From Winogradskyella sp. MH6 (lineage in GTDB: Bacteria; Bacteroidota; Bacteroidia; Flavobacteriales; Flavobacteriaceae), in assembly GCF_022810765.1 (NCBI RefSeq), contig NZ_CP094494.1:3286001-3350000 (forward strand): 64,000 bases of DNA, given 5' to 3'. The translations under genes were made by a program, and so were the position numbers. Under the pieces are notes generated by a model that ran no database searches, was not told the origin of the DNA, and worked only from the letters and a program-made list of their open reading frames with translations. Shown one piece after another: positions 11,305 through 18,340 of this stretch; within the stretch, counting starts at the first letter, position 1; each line of letters begins with the position of its first letter.

Positions 11305-11766
11305 ATGAAGCTAATCAAACAAAATGTTTATTATTATTTCTGGATTACTGCAATTGTATTAATTGCCTTAAGTATCTATTGGTTAAATTTTGAAGATGCG
11401 ACATTAGATATTAATGTTCATGATACATACTATGTGATTCACAATTCTCATATTCTTCAACTTATTGCATTTGTATATATTTTCTTAGGATTCATTTATT
11501 GGTTGTTTAAAAAAATAAATATCAAACTAATAAAAGCCTTAACCCAATTACACACCTCGATAAGCATTTTAATTTTTCCCTTATACTTTATTTGTAGTTA
11601 TTTGTTGGAATTACTTAACCCTCCTTCTAACTTTCCGCTTTTAGATAGTACTCAAAATTCTCAATTACTAATTACCATTATTACTTTGGTTGGACTGTTG
11701 GCTCAACTGCTTATAGTTTTCAATATAATTATTAGTCTTGTAAAGTATTTTACTCATAAAATCTAA
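11305..11766 (+). CDS. membrane mini-protein resembling cytochrome c oxidase subunit I helices X-XII
   Basis: 153 residues, four hydrophobic segments (about 9-27, 50-68, 84-104, 119-147). Residues 36-68 line up with helix X of COX1: INVHDTYYV then ...H, followed by FLGFIYWLF, compared with the classical HDTYYVVAHFHYV...AGFYYWF. The later QLHTS...FPLYF matches the COX1 KIHF...FFPMHF region. In this alignment the haem a ligand is kept (His49) and the haem a3 ligand is replaced by Asn47. It is far too short to be an oxidase subunit, and no other oxidase genes are near. The function is unknown; a haem- or metal-binding role is speculation. Starts one base after tsaD. Confidence 0.7.
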   Translation: MKLIKQNVYYYFWITAIVLIALSIYWLNFEDATLDINVHDTYYVIHNSHILQLIAFVYIFLGFIYWLFKKINIKLIKALTQLHTSISILIFPLYFICSYLLELLNPPSNFPLLDSTQNSQLLITIITLVGLLAQLLIVFNIIISLVKYFTHKI

Positions 11767-11869
11767 ATTGTTAAAACATCTGTTGATAACAGATAGCGTA
11801 AGGGTTCAATTACATTTTAAAATTTAGTTGTTTTGTAAGTATACCTATTTAGGCTAAATCAGTTACACA

Positions 11870-12499
11870 ATGAAACAGCTATTTTTTCTACTACTCTTCA
11901 TTCCTTTTTTAAGTTTTTCTCAAGAAAGTTTAGAAACCGAACTCGATTCCATTAGTTCTATTGAAGACGCTAAAACCTTTGCCAAAAACCACAAAAAATC
12001 AAATAATAGTAAAGTCTTTACGTTTAACAAAGAGAAGCACAAAACACGTTTAGCGGATGAGCTTTTCAAACTTTCTAAAGGTGGAAAAAAAGTTATAAAA
12101 GGAGATTACAAAAAGACTTACTATAAAGTTATTGACAAGCAAAAAACACTACACTACAGAGTTAGCTACATTTTTTTTGATGGCGATAAAATGGAACTAG
12201 AAGAGATTAATGAAAAGCGCGATAAAATTATTTCGCAATACCAACAAGGTTATAAATTTGATAAGCTAGCACAATTACACTCAATGGATTTAAATGCAAA
12301 AAGAGGTGGTGATTTAGGCTGGTTTCCAGAAGGACAAATGTACCAAATGTTTGAAGACGCTGTTAAAGACCATGATACTAATGAAATTTTCACTTTAGAT
12401 ATTGAAGACAAAAACTGGTATTATATTGTTCTTAAAACACACGACTCTAAAACCATTGAAGAAATTACCGTTTTACAATACTCAGAAGCCATAGATTAA
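11870..12499 (+). CDS. parvulin-type peptidyl-prolyl isomerase, secreted
   Basis: 209 residues. An N-terminal signal peptide (KQLFFLLLFIPFLSFSQ) directs it to the periplasm. Residues from about 85 to 205 form a PpiC/parvulin domain, recognised from the segments FDKLAQLHSMDLNAKRGGDL and GWFPEGQMYQMFEDA, which match the conserved core of SurA/PrsA-type foldases. Only one PPIase domain and no separate chaperone domain is seen. The likely role is folding or proline isomerisation of envelope proteins. The stop codon overlaps the rsmE start (TAATG), so the two are co-translated. Confidence 0.85.
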   Translation: MKQLFFLLLFIPFLSFSQESLETELDSISSIEDAKTFAKNHKKSNNSKVFTFNKEKHKTRLADELFKLSKGGKKVIKGDYKKTYYKVIDKQKTLHYRVSYIFFDGDKMELEEINEKRDKIISQYQQGYKFDKLAQLHSMDLNAKRGGDLGWFPEGQMYQMFEDAVKDHDTNEIFTLDIEDKNWYYIVLKTHDSKTIEEITVLQYSEAID

Positions 12500-13203
12500 T
12501 GCAATTATTTTATAATCCCAATATCTCAGAAGGAGATGCTACATTTAGTTTTGATAAAGACGAAAGCCGACACATCATAAAAGTGCTTCGTAAAAAAGTT
12601 GGCGACCAATTACATATAACAAATGGATTAGGTTGGCTGTTTAATGCAGAGCTCGCCTTAGCTGATGCCAAACACTGTTCGGTAAATATCCTATCTCAAA
12701 ACCTACAACCAAAACGTCCTTTTAACTTGCATCTTGCTGTTGCTCCAACCAAAATGAACGACAGATACGAATGGTTTATAGAAAAAGCTACAGAAATTGG
12801 TATCGAAGAGATTACACCAATCATCTGTGATAACAGCGAGCGCAAAGTTGTAAAACTAGAGCGTTTTGAAAAAATATTACAATCTGCTATGAAACAATCT
12901 TTGCAATGCTATTTACCAAAACTAAATGCTCCAATCGCTCTCAAAGATTTTTTAGATTCTTCTTTTGTAGCCACAAAGTTTATTGCCCATTGCGAGGAAA
13001 CTGATAAAAAATCACTAAAGTCTCAGCTAAAAAATAATGACGATACTTTAATACTTATTGGACCCGAAGGTGATTTTAGCGTTAAAGAAATCGAAATGGC
13101 TTTGGCTGCTGATTTTATTCCAGTAACTTTGGGTAACACACGTTTGCGTACTGAGACTGCTGCTATTGCGGCTTGTCATTCGGTTGCTTTTGTAAATGAA
13201 TAA
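12499..13203 (+). CDS. rsmE: 16S rRNA (uracil-1498-N3)-methyltransferase
   Basis: 234 residues. RsmE is a SPOUT-class enzyme that methylates U1498 of 16S rRNA. The knotted C-terminal domain shows LIGPEGDFSVKEIEMA and LGNTRLRTETAAIAA, both diagnostic; the N-terminal part (residues 1-70) is the PUA-like RNA-binding domain with DESRHIIKVLRKKVGD. Start overlaps the upstream stop by one base. Confidence 0.95.
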   Translation: MQLFYNPNISEGDATFSFDKDESRHIIKVLRKKVGDQLHITNGLGWLFNAELALADAKHCSVNILSQNLQPKRPFNLHLAVAPTKMNDRYEWFIEKATEIGIEEITPIICDNSERKVVKLERFEKILQSAMKQSLQCYLPKLNAPIALKDFLDSSFVATKFIAHCEETDKKSLKSQLKNNDDTLILIGPEGDFSVKEIEMALAADFIPVTLGNTRLRTETAAIAACHSVAFVNE

Positions 13204-13204
13204 C

Positions 13205-13846
13205 ATGAAAAAATTAATAACTCTATACCTTATACTCTTTACTTTTTCACTTTTTGCTCAAGATGTAGCTGTGTTAAAGTATAAAGGTGGTGGCGACTGG
13301 TATAGCAATCCTACTGCTCTACCTAATTTGGTAAAGTTTTGTAATGATAATATAGACACCAACATCAATGAAAACATTCAAACTGTAGAAGTTGGTAGCA
13401 CAGACATTTTTCAATATCCGTTTTTACACATGACAGGTCATGGCAATGTGTTCTTTAGTGATGATGACGCCGAAAACTTAAGAAAATATCTCATCTCAGG
13501 TGGTTTTCTTCACATAGACGACAATTATGGTATGGAGCCGTACATTACCAAAGAACTAAAAAAGGTTTTTCCTAATAACGAGTTAATAGAAATACCAAAA
13601 GATCATGAAATATTCAACACTGCTTTTGAATTCCCAAACGGTTTACCAAAAATCCATGAACATGATGGTAAAGCACCGCAAGCCTTCGGTATTTTTCATG
13701 AAGATAGATTAGTCTTACTTTTTACCTTTGAAAGTGATTTAGGAGATGGCTGGGAAGACCCAGAAGTACATAATGACCCTGAACATGTGCGTGAAAAAGC
13801 ACTTAAAATGGGAGCTAACATTATGAAATATGCTTTTGAGAATTAG
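13205..13846 (+). CDS. DUF4159 domain-containing secreted protein
   Basis: 213 residues from the ATG at 13205. An ATG at 13196 is also in frame, inside the end of rsmE, and would add MNN. The inner start gives a clean signal peptide (KKLITLYLILFTFSLFAQ). The mature part matches DUF4159: MTGHGNVFFSDDDAENLRKY and SGGFLHIDDNYGMEPYI. This domain is often found with membrane-fusion or MoxR/BatA-type proteins in Bacteroidetes; the biochemical role is not established. Here it stands between rRNA and tRNA modification genes. Confidence 0.8.
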   Translation: MKKLITLYLILFTFSLFAQDVAVLKYKGGGDWYSNPTALPNLVKFCNDNIDTNINENIQTVEVGSTDIFQYPFLHMTGHGNVFFSDDDAENLRKYLISGGFLHIDDNYGMEPYITKELKKVFPNNELIEIPKDHEIFNTAFEFPNGLPKIHEHDGKAPQAFGIFHEDRLVLLFTFESDLGDGWEDPEVHNDPEHVREKALKMGANIMKYAFEN

Positions 13847-13934
13847 AAAAGAGATAATAGATTCTAGATATGAGACTATTTATTTCACAAAACAAGACTT
13901 CTCTTATCTCAAGTCTAACTTTTAGAGTCTAACT
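13847..13934. repeat. imperfect inverted intergenic repeat
   Basis: The gap between the DUF4159 and SpoU genes is made of short purine-rich and pyrimidine-rich words (AGAGATAATAGATTCTAGA and CTCTTATCTCAAGTCTAAC, then AGAGTCTAAC) that form degenerate inverted pairs. It resembles small palindromic filler elements of flavobacterial genomes. No T-run follows, so it is not a standard terminator. Confidence 0.4.
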
Positions 13935-14435
13935 ATGCAGCTCACCCACTACACTTCAAACTTTAAAAAGCAAAAGCATCCTATTACACTTGTATGTGAC
14001 AACATTACCAATGCACCAAATATTGGAAGCTTATTTCGTATTGCAGATGCTTTTAATATTGAAGAACTTATTTTTTGCGGAAACAATATTCCTATTGGAA
14101 AACGCATGACCAAAACATCGCGTTCTACCGAAAAGTATGTAAACAATAGAATTGAAGAAAAGATTGACGATGTTATTCTTCAGTTAAAAGAAACACATCA
14201 AATCATTGCTTTAGAAATTACCGAAAGCAGCACAGAACTAAGCACTTTTAAACTTGAATACAATAAACCAATAGTATTAATTCTTGGTGATGAAAACTTT
14301 GGAGTTTCAGAATTTGTTTTAGAACAATGCGATGCTGTTGTACACATCAATATGTACGGAAATAATAGTAGTATGAATGTAGCTCAAGCTACCAGCATTG
14401 CGCTTTACGAGTTTACCAAACAACTTAATTCTTAA
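13935..14435 (+). CDS. TrmH/SpoU-family RNA 2'-O-methyltransferase
   Basis: 166 residues, only the SPOUT catalytic domain. Motif 1 is NITNAPNIGSLFRIADAF (the Asn/Arg signature of SpoU enzymes), motif 2 LILGDENFGVSEFVLEQCD and motif 3 INMYGNNSSMNVAQATSIAL. The product transfers a methyl group to a ribose 2'-OH in tRNA or rRNA; the target cannot be told from sequence. The short length, with no N-terminal substrate-binding domain, resembles TrmL- or TrmH-like minimal enzymes. Confidence 0.88.
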   Translation: MQLTHYTSNFKKQKHPITLVCDNITNAPNIGSLFRIADAFNIEELIFCGNNIPIGKRMTKTSRSTEKYVNNRIEEKIDDVILQLKETHQIIALEITESSTELSTFKLEYNKPIVLILGDENFGVSEFVLEQCDAVVHINMYGNNSSMNVAQATSIALYEFTKQLNS

Positions 14436-14486
14436 ATTTACGTAGTTGCTTCCATTGTTATCAAAATTTTTCAGCATCTTTGAGAT

Positions 14487-15575
14487 ATGAATTCAAAAAT
14501 CATAGCAAACGGCATTCTTAGAGCTTTAGGTATCATACTAGCCATTGTATTGGTTTTATTTTTTCTTTATAAAATTCAATCTGTAATTGTCTATATAGCT
14601 ATTGCGGCTGTAATTTCGTTAATAGGCAGACCTATTATACTATTTCTAAGACGTAAACTAAAATTCAACAATACCCTTGCTGTTGTTGTTACCATGGTAT
14701 TATTCATAGGAATGCTTGGAGGGTTAATAGGAATGTTTATTCCTCTAATCACAGACCAAGGCAAAAATTTGGCACTCCTGGATTTTGATCAGTTAGAACG
14801 TAATTTAGACCATCTATATCAGCAGATAGTAACCTATTTTGAGTTCAACAACATCGATGTTGAGCAGTCTTTAAAAGACTCCAATATACTATCTAAACTC
14901 GATTTTTCATTGATCCCTAACTTCTTTAATAGTTTGGTTAGCGGATTGGGCAGTTTTAGTATTGGTTTATTTTCGGTGCTATTTATTTCGTTTTTCTTTT
15001 TAAAGGATAGTAAACTGTTTGAAGACGGCATGATGATCTTTGTACCAGAAGGTAATGAAACACGCTCTAAACGCTCTTGGAACAAGATAAAAGACCTTCT
15101 GTCTCGTTACTTTGTTGGACTTATTTTTCAGATTCTAATCCTATTTGTTATCTACACCATTGTGTTGCTTATTTTTGGAATAGATAACGCAGTTGTTATT
15201 GCTTTCCTTTGTGCCCTACTAAATTTAGTACCTTATGTTGGGCCTTTGGTAAGTGGTTTTTTAATGCTCGTATTGAGTATGTCTAGCAATTTAGGCGAAA
15301 GCTTTAGCGATGTTATTTTACCAAAAACCACTTACGTAATGATTGGATTTATCATCGCACAATTGGTTGATAATTTCTTTAGTCAGCCCTTTATATTCTC
15401 CAAAAGTGTAAAATCGCATCCATTAGAAATCTTCTTGGTTATCATTATTGCAGGCATTTTATTTGGTGTTGTAGGTATGATTGTCGCTGTACCTGCTTAC
15501 ACAGCAATAAAAGTGATTTTGAAAGAGTTTTTGTCAGAATATAAAATCGTAAACAAGCTTACAAAAGGATTGTAG
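14487..15575 (+). CDS. AI-2E family transporter (PerM/TqsA-like)
   Basis: 362 residues with seven to eight transmembrane segments: three at the N-terminus (about 10-90), a soluble loop (about 100-150), then segments from about 155 to 345. The family signature LNLVPYVGPLVSGFLM lies at about residue 245 and LVDNFFSQPFIFSKSVKSHP follows. The family includes exporters of autoinducer-2 and Na+/H+ antiporters, so the substrate is open. It is followed after seven bases by a methyltransferase gene. Confidence 0.87.
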   Translation: MNSKIIANGILRALGIILAIVLVLFFLYKIQSVIVYIAIAAVISLIGRPIILFLRRKLKFNNTLAVVVTMVLFIGMLGGLIGMFIPLITDQGKNLALLDFDQLERNLDHLYQQIVTYFEFNNIDVEQSLKDSNILSKLDFSLIPNFFNSLVSGLGSFSIGLFSVLFISFFFLKDSKLFEDGMMIFVPEGNETRSKRSWNKIKDLLSRYFVGLIFQILILFVIYTIVLLIFGIDNAVVIAFLCALLNLVPYVGPLVSGFLMLVLSMSSNLGESFSDVILPKTTYVMIGFIIAQLVDNFFSQPFIFSKSVKSHPLEIFLVIIIAGILFGVVGMIVAVPAYTAIKVILKEFLSEYKIVNKLTKGL

Positions 15576-15582
15576 TTATAGT

Positions 15583-16764
15583 TTGAATAACACTATTTTA
15601 AATACTGAAATACAAGAATTTATAAATTCAAATTTAAAATCAGACATTTCAAGTTTATTACTTAAAGGTGTCCCTTTTAAAGATATTGACTCCAAACTCA
15701 TAATAGAGCAAATTGAAGCCAAAAAACGAAGCGAAAAAAAGTTGCCAACCTGGTTTAAAACCTCTAATATTTATTACCCAAATAAGTTAAATATTGAGCA
15801 AACTTCGTCCGAAATAACAGCAAATTATAAAGCTGATTTGGTTTCTAAAAAATCCTTAATTGATCTTACAGGTGGTTTTGGTATAGATGCCTATTATTTT
15901 TCAAAAAAGGTTGAAACAGTTACGCATTGCGAAATTAATCTTGAGCTTTCTGAGATTGTAAAACACAATTACAAGGTCCTTGAATCTGACAATATCAATT
16001 GCTTAAATGAAAATGGTATAGATGCTTTAAAGCGATTAGATAAACCCTTTGATTGGATCTATATAGATCCATCTCGAAGAGACGAGACAAAAAATAAAGT
16101 TTTCCTGCTTTCAGATTGTACACCAGATATTAAAACACATCAAGCGTTATTTTTAAAATATGCTAAGCATGTGATGATAAAAACATCACCATTATTAGAT
16201 GTATCAGCAACAAAAAGCGATTTAAAACACGCAAAACAGCTTCATGTTGTTGCAGTAAACAACGAAGTCAAAGAACTACTATGGATTTTAGAACGGGATT
16301 TTGAAGGTGAATTAACAATTAAAACCGTTAATCTTACAAAGGATAAAAATGAAGTTTTTGAGTTTAATTTTGGTGATGAATCTAATACTATAGTAGAATA
16401 TTCTGAGCCACTCACCTATTTATATGAGCCTAATTCAGCAATATTAAAAGCTGGAGCTTTCAATTCTGTATGTTCTACCCTCAATGTTTACAAACTTCAT
16501 AAACATTCACATTTGTACACTTCAAATGAGTTAAAAAGTTTTCCCGGAAGACGATTCCGTATAGAAAAAGTCATCTCCTTCAACAAAAAAGAGTTTTCTA
16601 AGACTAGTATACAAAAAGCAAACGTCACCACACGTAATTTTTCCTTATCTGTCAATGATATCAGAAAAAAGTTGAAAATAAAAGATGGCGGCTTAGATTA
16701 CTTGTTTTTTACCACAGATAGAGATAATAATAAAATTATAATCTTTTGCTCTAAAGAAAAATAG
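15583..16764 (+). CDS. class I SAM-dependent methyltransferase with THUMP-like C-terminal domain
   Basis: 393 residues, starting on TTG at 15583, seven bases after the transporter stop. The SAM-binding motif is LIDLTGGFGIDAYYFSKK at about residues 92-109 and the catalytic strand is WIYIDPSRRDE, similar to the DPPY motif of amino-methylating enzymes. The C-terminal 90 residues (FPGRRFRIEKVISFNKKEF through RDNNKIIIFC) match the THUMP-like domain that follows this methyltransferase in Bacteroidetes. The substrate is probably RNA; this is inferred. The last 14 bases overlap the convergent lipoprotein gene. Confidence 0.83.
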   Translation: MNNTILNTEIQEFINSNLKSDISSLLLKGVPFKDIDSKLIIEQIEAKKRSEKKLPTWFKTSNIYYPNKLNIEQTSSEITANYKADLVSKKSLIDLTGGFGIDAYYFSKKVETVTHCEINLELSEIVKHNYKVLESDNINCLNENGIDALKRLDKPFDWIYIDPSRRDETKNKVFLLSDCTPDIKTHQALFLKYAKHVMIKTSPLLDVSATKSDLKHAKQLHVVAVNNEVKELLWILERDFEGELTIKTVNLTKDKNEVFEFNFGDESNTIVEYSEPLTYLYEPNSAILKAGAFNSVCSTLNVYKLHKHSHLYTSNELKSFPGRRFRIEKVISFNKKEFSKTSIQKANVTTRNFSLSVNDIRKKLKIKDGGLDYLFFTTDRDNNKIIIFCSKEK

Positions 16765-17164
16765 GCAAGTAAGATACAATTTCATTATTACTGTCAATCT
16801 CGATCTCGTAAGCCATACAAGACCCCATACTAATCACAACTTTATCATCATTTACTAATGTTTGATTAGTGTCTATTGAAAACAAGACATCACCTTCTTC
16901 GAAGCTAGCCCATGACGTTGTTGTATTAGCTGGAATATTGGGAATATCAACCAATACAATTCCATCGCTATCAACAACTTTAAAATCAACAGTAACTGTT
17001 CCGTTGTTTATAACTCTTGTAATTGGGTCTTGTGCTACACAAGGATCATTAAGTTGGGTTGGAGTTAAATCTGTAGAAATATCATTTCCGCTAGGGTCTG
17101 ATGTACAGGCAAATAACATTAATGCAACGCACGTTAAAAGTGTGCTTTTAAGTAGGTTTTTCAT
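16751..17164 (-). CDS. lipoprotein of unknown function
   Basis: 137 residues. Signal peptide II with lipobox LFAC, giving a lipidated Cys20. The mature part is beta-rich and acidic with no family recognised; it contains NNGTVTVDFKVVDSDGIVLV and ends SYLPIFL. It lies alone, converging on the methyltransferase with a 14-base overlap. A 26-base near-perfect palindrome lies in its leader (17180-17205), suggesting regulation by an operator or an mRNA hairpin. Confidence 0.75.
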   Translation of the reverse strand: MKNLLKSTLLTCVALMLFACTSDPSGNDISTDLTPTQLNDPCVAQDPITRVINNGTVTVDFKVVDSDGIVLVDIPNIPANTTTSWASFEEGDVLFSIDTNQTLVNDDKVVISMGSCMAYEIEIDSNNEIVSYLPIFL

Positions 17165-17179
17165 TGGTTAATAGTTTCG

Positions 17180-17205
17180 TTGTTAAGGTTTTAAAACCCT
17201 AACAA
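17180..17205. promoter_or_regulatory. 26-base near-perfect palindrome upstream of lipoprotein gene
   Basis: TTGTTAAGGTTTT at 17180-17192 is followed directly by AAAACCCTAACAA at 17193-17205; the halves are complementary except one position that becomes a G-U pair in RNA. The site lies 16-41 bases upstream of the minus-strand start at 17164. It could be a dimer-binding operator or a leader hairpin. No T-run follows on the minus strand, so it is not a terminator. Confidence 0.5.
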
Positions 17206-17300
17206 TCAATTTGGGAAGACAAACATATAAAAGATTTTTTAATTTATCGACAAAAAGTCTAAAATATTCGATAAAGTGTAATTTTAAAAATGACACATAT

Positions 17301-17897
17301 TTAATCCAAAAAACCTTTTTGAGCTATAATCATATCAGTTCCCCATAACTCAACCAAGTACGATATATCTATTGGAAAGAAAGATGATGAACCATCGGAA
17401 TTATATTTTACAGGACATTCCAAGCGATTACCATCAACAATTTCACATGTGTTTTTACCATTATCAGAGATAAATATTTTCTTTTCATCAAGTTTCTCAT
17501 ACACTTTCTTTAAATCTATAATAGCATATTTAATAAATGATGAGGCTTTCTCTGTTTCGTCTTTAGAGCTATCAATAATACCATAAGTGAAATAGTGAGC
17601 CTTCATTTTATAGTATTCAGATTCATGTCGCTCTTTAATTTTATTCGAGTCTCTGCGGTATCTAATTGTAAAATCTGTAAAACTCTGGTATTGCTTTTCT
17701 CTAAATCGCTCCTGAACACTCATTATAGAGCTTCCTTTTCTAAAAACATAATCAATACCATCCATCATGTCTATATATTTTGAATAATCCTTTCTTAACT
17801 GCACTTCTGACCAGTTTAATGGATTATATATTAAAGGTATAGCCAAGTTTCTGTGGACATAATTAGTGAACGCTCTATCTTTAGAATATTTAGACAT
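17301..17897 (-). CDS. orphan protein, possible PD-(D/E)XK-like nuclease fold
   Basis: 198 residues, no signal peptide or membrane segment. I do not recognise a named family. Residues 46-82 read DGIDYVF, MSVQERFRE, DFTIRYRR in succession: short strands with a conserved-looking Asp49, Gln62-Glu63-Arg64 and a following basic strand. The order (Asp strand, then acidic-X-basic strand, then another strand) is like the core of PD-(D/E)XK nucleases. The gene stands alone immediately upstream of the tRNA operon, on the opposite strand, a position where foreign genes often settle. Function is inferred only and could be wrong. Confidence 0.6.
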   Translation of the reverse strand: MSKYSKDRAFTNYVHRNLAIPLIYNPLNWSEVQLRKDYSKYIDMMDGIDYVFRKGSSIMSVQERFREKQYQSFTDFTIRYRRDSNKIKERHESEYYKMKAHYFTYGIIDSSKDETEKASSFIKYAIIDLKKVYEKLDEKKIFISDNGKNTCEIVDGNRLECPVKYNSDGSSSFFPIDISYLVELWGTDMIIAQKGFLD

Positions 17898-17970
17898 ATA
17901 GCAATAAAATTAATCATATTCTATACGCTATCAAAGTATTAGAGTATTTGAATTAAAAAACTCAAAAAAA

Positions 17971-18004
17971 TTGTTGCGATAATTAATATGATAAGTTACA
18001 TTTG
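17971..18004 (+). promoter_or_regulatory. promoter of the tRNA operon
   Basis: TTGTTG at 17971-17976 is followed after 20 bases by TACATTTG at 17997-18004, an exact match to the Bacteroidetes -33/-7 promoter form. The predicted start lies just before the leader of the first tRNA at 18043. Confidence 0.75.
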
Positions 18005-18042
18005 CATCCGCAATTTTAAGAAACGTTCTTATAAAATTTATT

Positions 18043-18126
18043 GGAGAGGTGCCAGAGTGGTAATGGAGCAGATTGCTAATCTGTCAACGCGTAAGTGTTG
18101 CCAGGGTTCGAATCCCTGTCTCTCCG
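18043..18126 (+). tRNA. tRNA-Ser (GCT)
   Basis: An 84-base class II tRNA with a long variable arm. The acceptor GGAGAGG pairs with TCTCTCC (last pair G-U). The anticodon stem-loop CAGATTGCTAATCTG has anticodon GCT, decoding AGC/AGU. The T-arm is GGGTTCGAATCCC. CCA is not encoded, as is common in Bacteroidetes. Confidence 0.95.
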
Positions 18127-18145
18127 CAATTAGATAACCAATTTT

Positions 18146-18220
18146 CGGGGTGTAGCGTAGCCCGGTTATCGCGCCGCGTTTGGGACGCGGAGGTCGCAGG
18201 TTCGAATCCTGCCACCCCGA
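18146..18220 (+). tRNA. tRNA-Pro (TGG)
   Basis: A 75-base cloverleaf. The acceptor CGGGGTG pairs with CACCCCG, the anticodon stem-loop CGCGTTTGGGACGCG has anticodon TGG, and the T-arm is GCAGGTTCGAATCCTGC. The C1-G72 pair is typical of proline tRNA. Confidence 0.96.
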
Positions 18221-18229
18221 CTTTTTAAT

Positions 18230-18303
18230 GGTCGCGTAGCTCAGCTGGATAGAGCATCTGCCTTCTAAGCAGACGGTCACAGGTTCGAATCCTGTCGCGA
18301 TCA
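18230..18303 (+). tRNA. tRNA-Arg (TCT)
   Basis: A 74-base cloverleaf. The acceptor GGTCGCG pairs with CGCGATC with one G-U, the D-arm is GCTCAGCTGGATAGAGC, the anticodon stem-loop CTGCCTTCTAAGCAG has anticodon TCT (AGA/AGG), and the T-arm is ACAGGTTCGAATCCTGT. Last gene of the tRNA operon; a terminator follows. Confidence 0.96.
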
Positions 18304-18308
18304 CATTA

Positions 18309-18337
18309 AGCCATACTAGTAATAGTGTGGCTTTTTT
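18309..18337 (+). terminator. intrinsic terminator of the tRNA operon
   Basis: AGCCATACT pairs with AGTGTGGCT (18309-18331) and is followed by a run of Ts. It begins six bases after tRNA-Arg. Confidence 0.85.
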
Positions 18338-18340
18338 GTT

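Noticed and set aside
11778-11794. ATCTGTT-GAT-AACAGAT hairpin after the COX1-like gene as a terminator
   Set aside because: No T-run follows and the stem is only seven pairs; it could be chance in AT-rich sequence.
18038-18304. an 88-codon open frame on the minus strand over the tRNA cluster
   Set aside because: It lies antisense to three well-formed tRNAs and its codons follow tRNA structure; the similarity of such frames to 'IPR' database proteins comes from mis-annotated tRNA regions.
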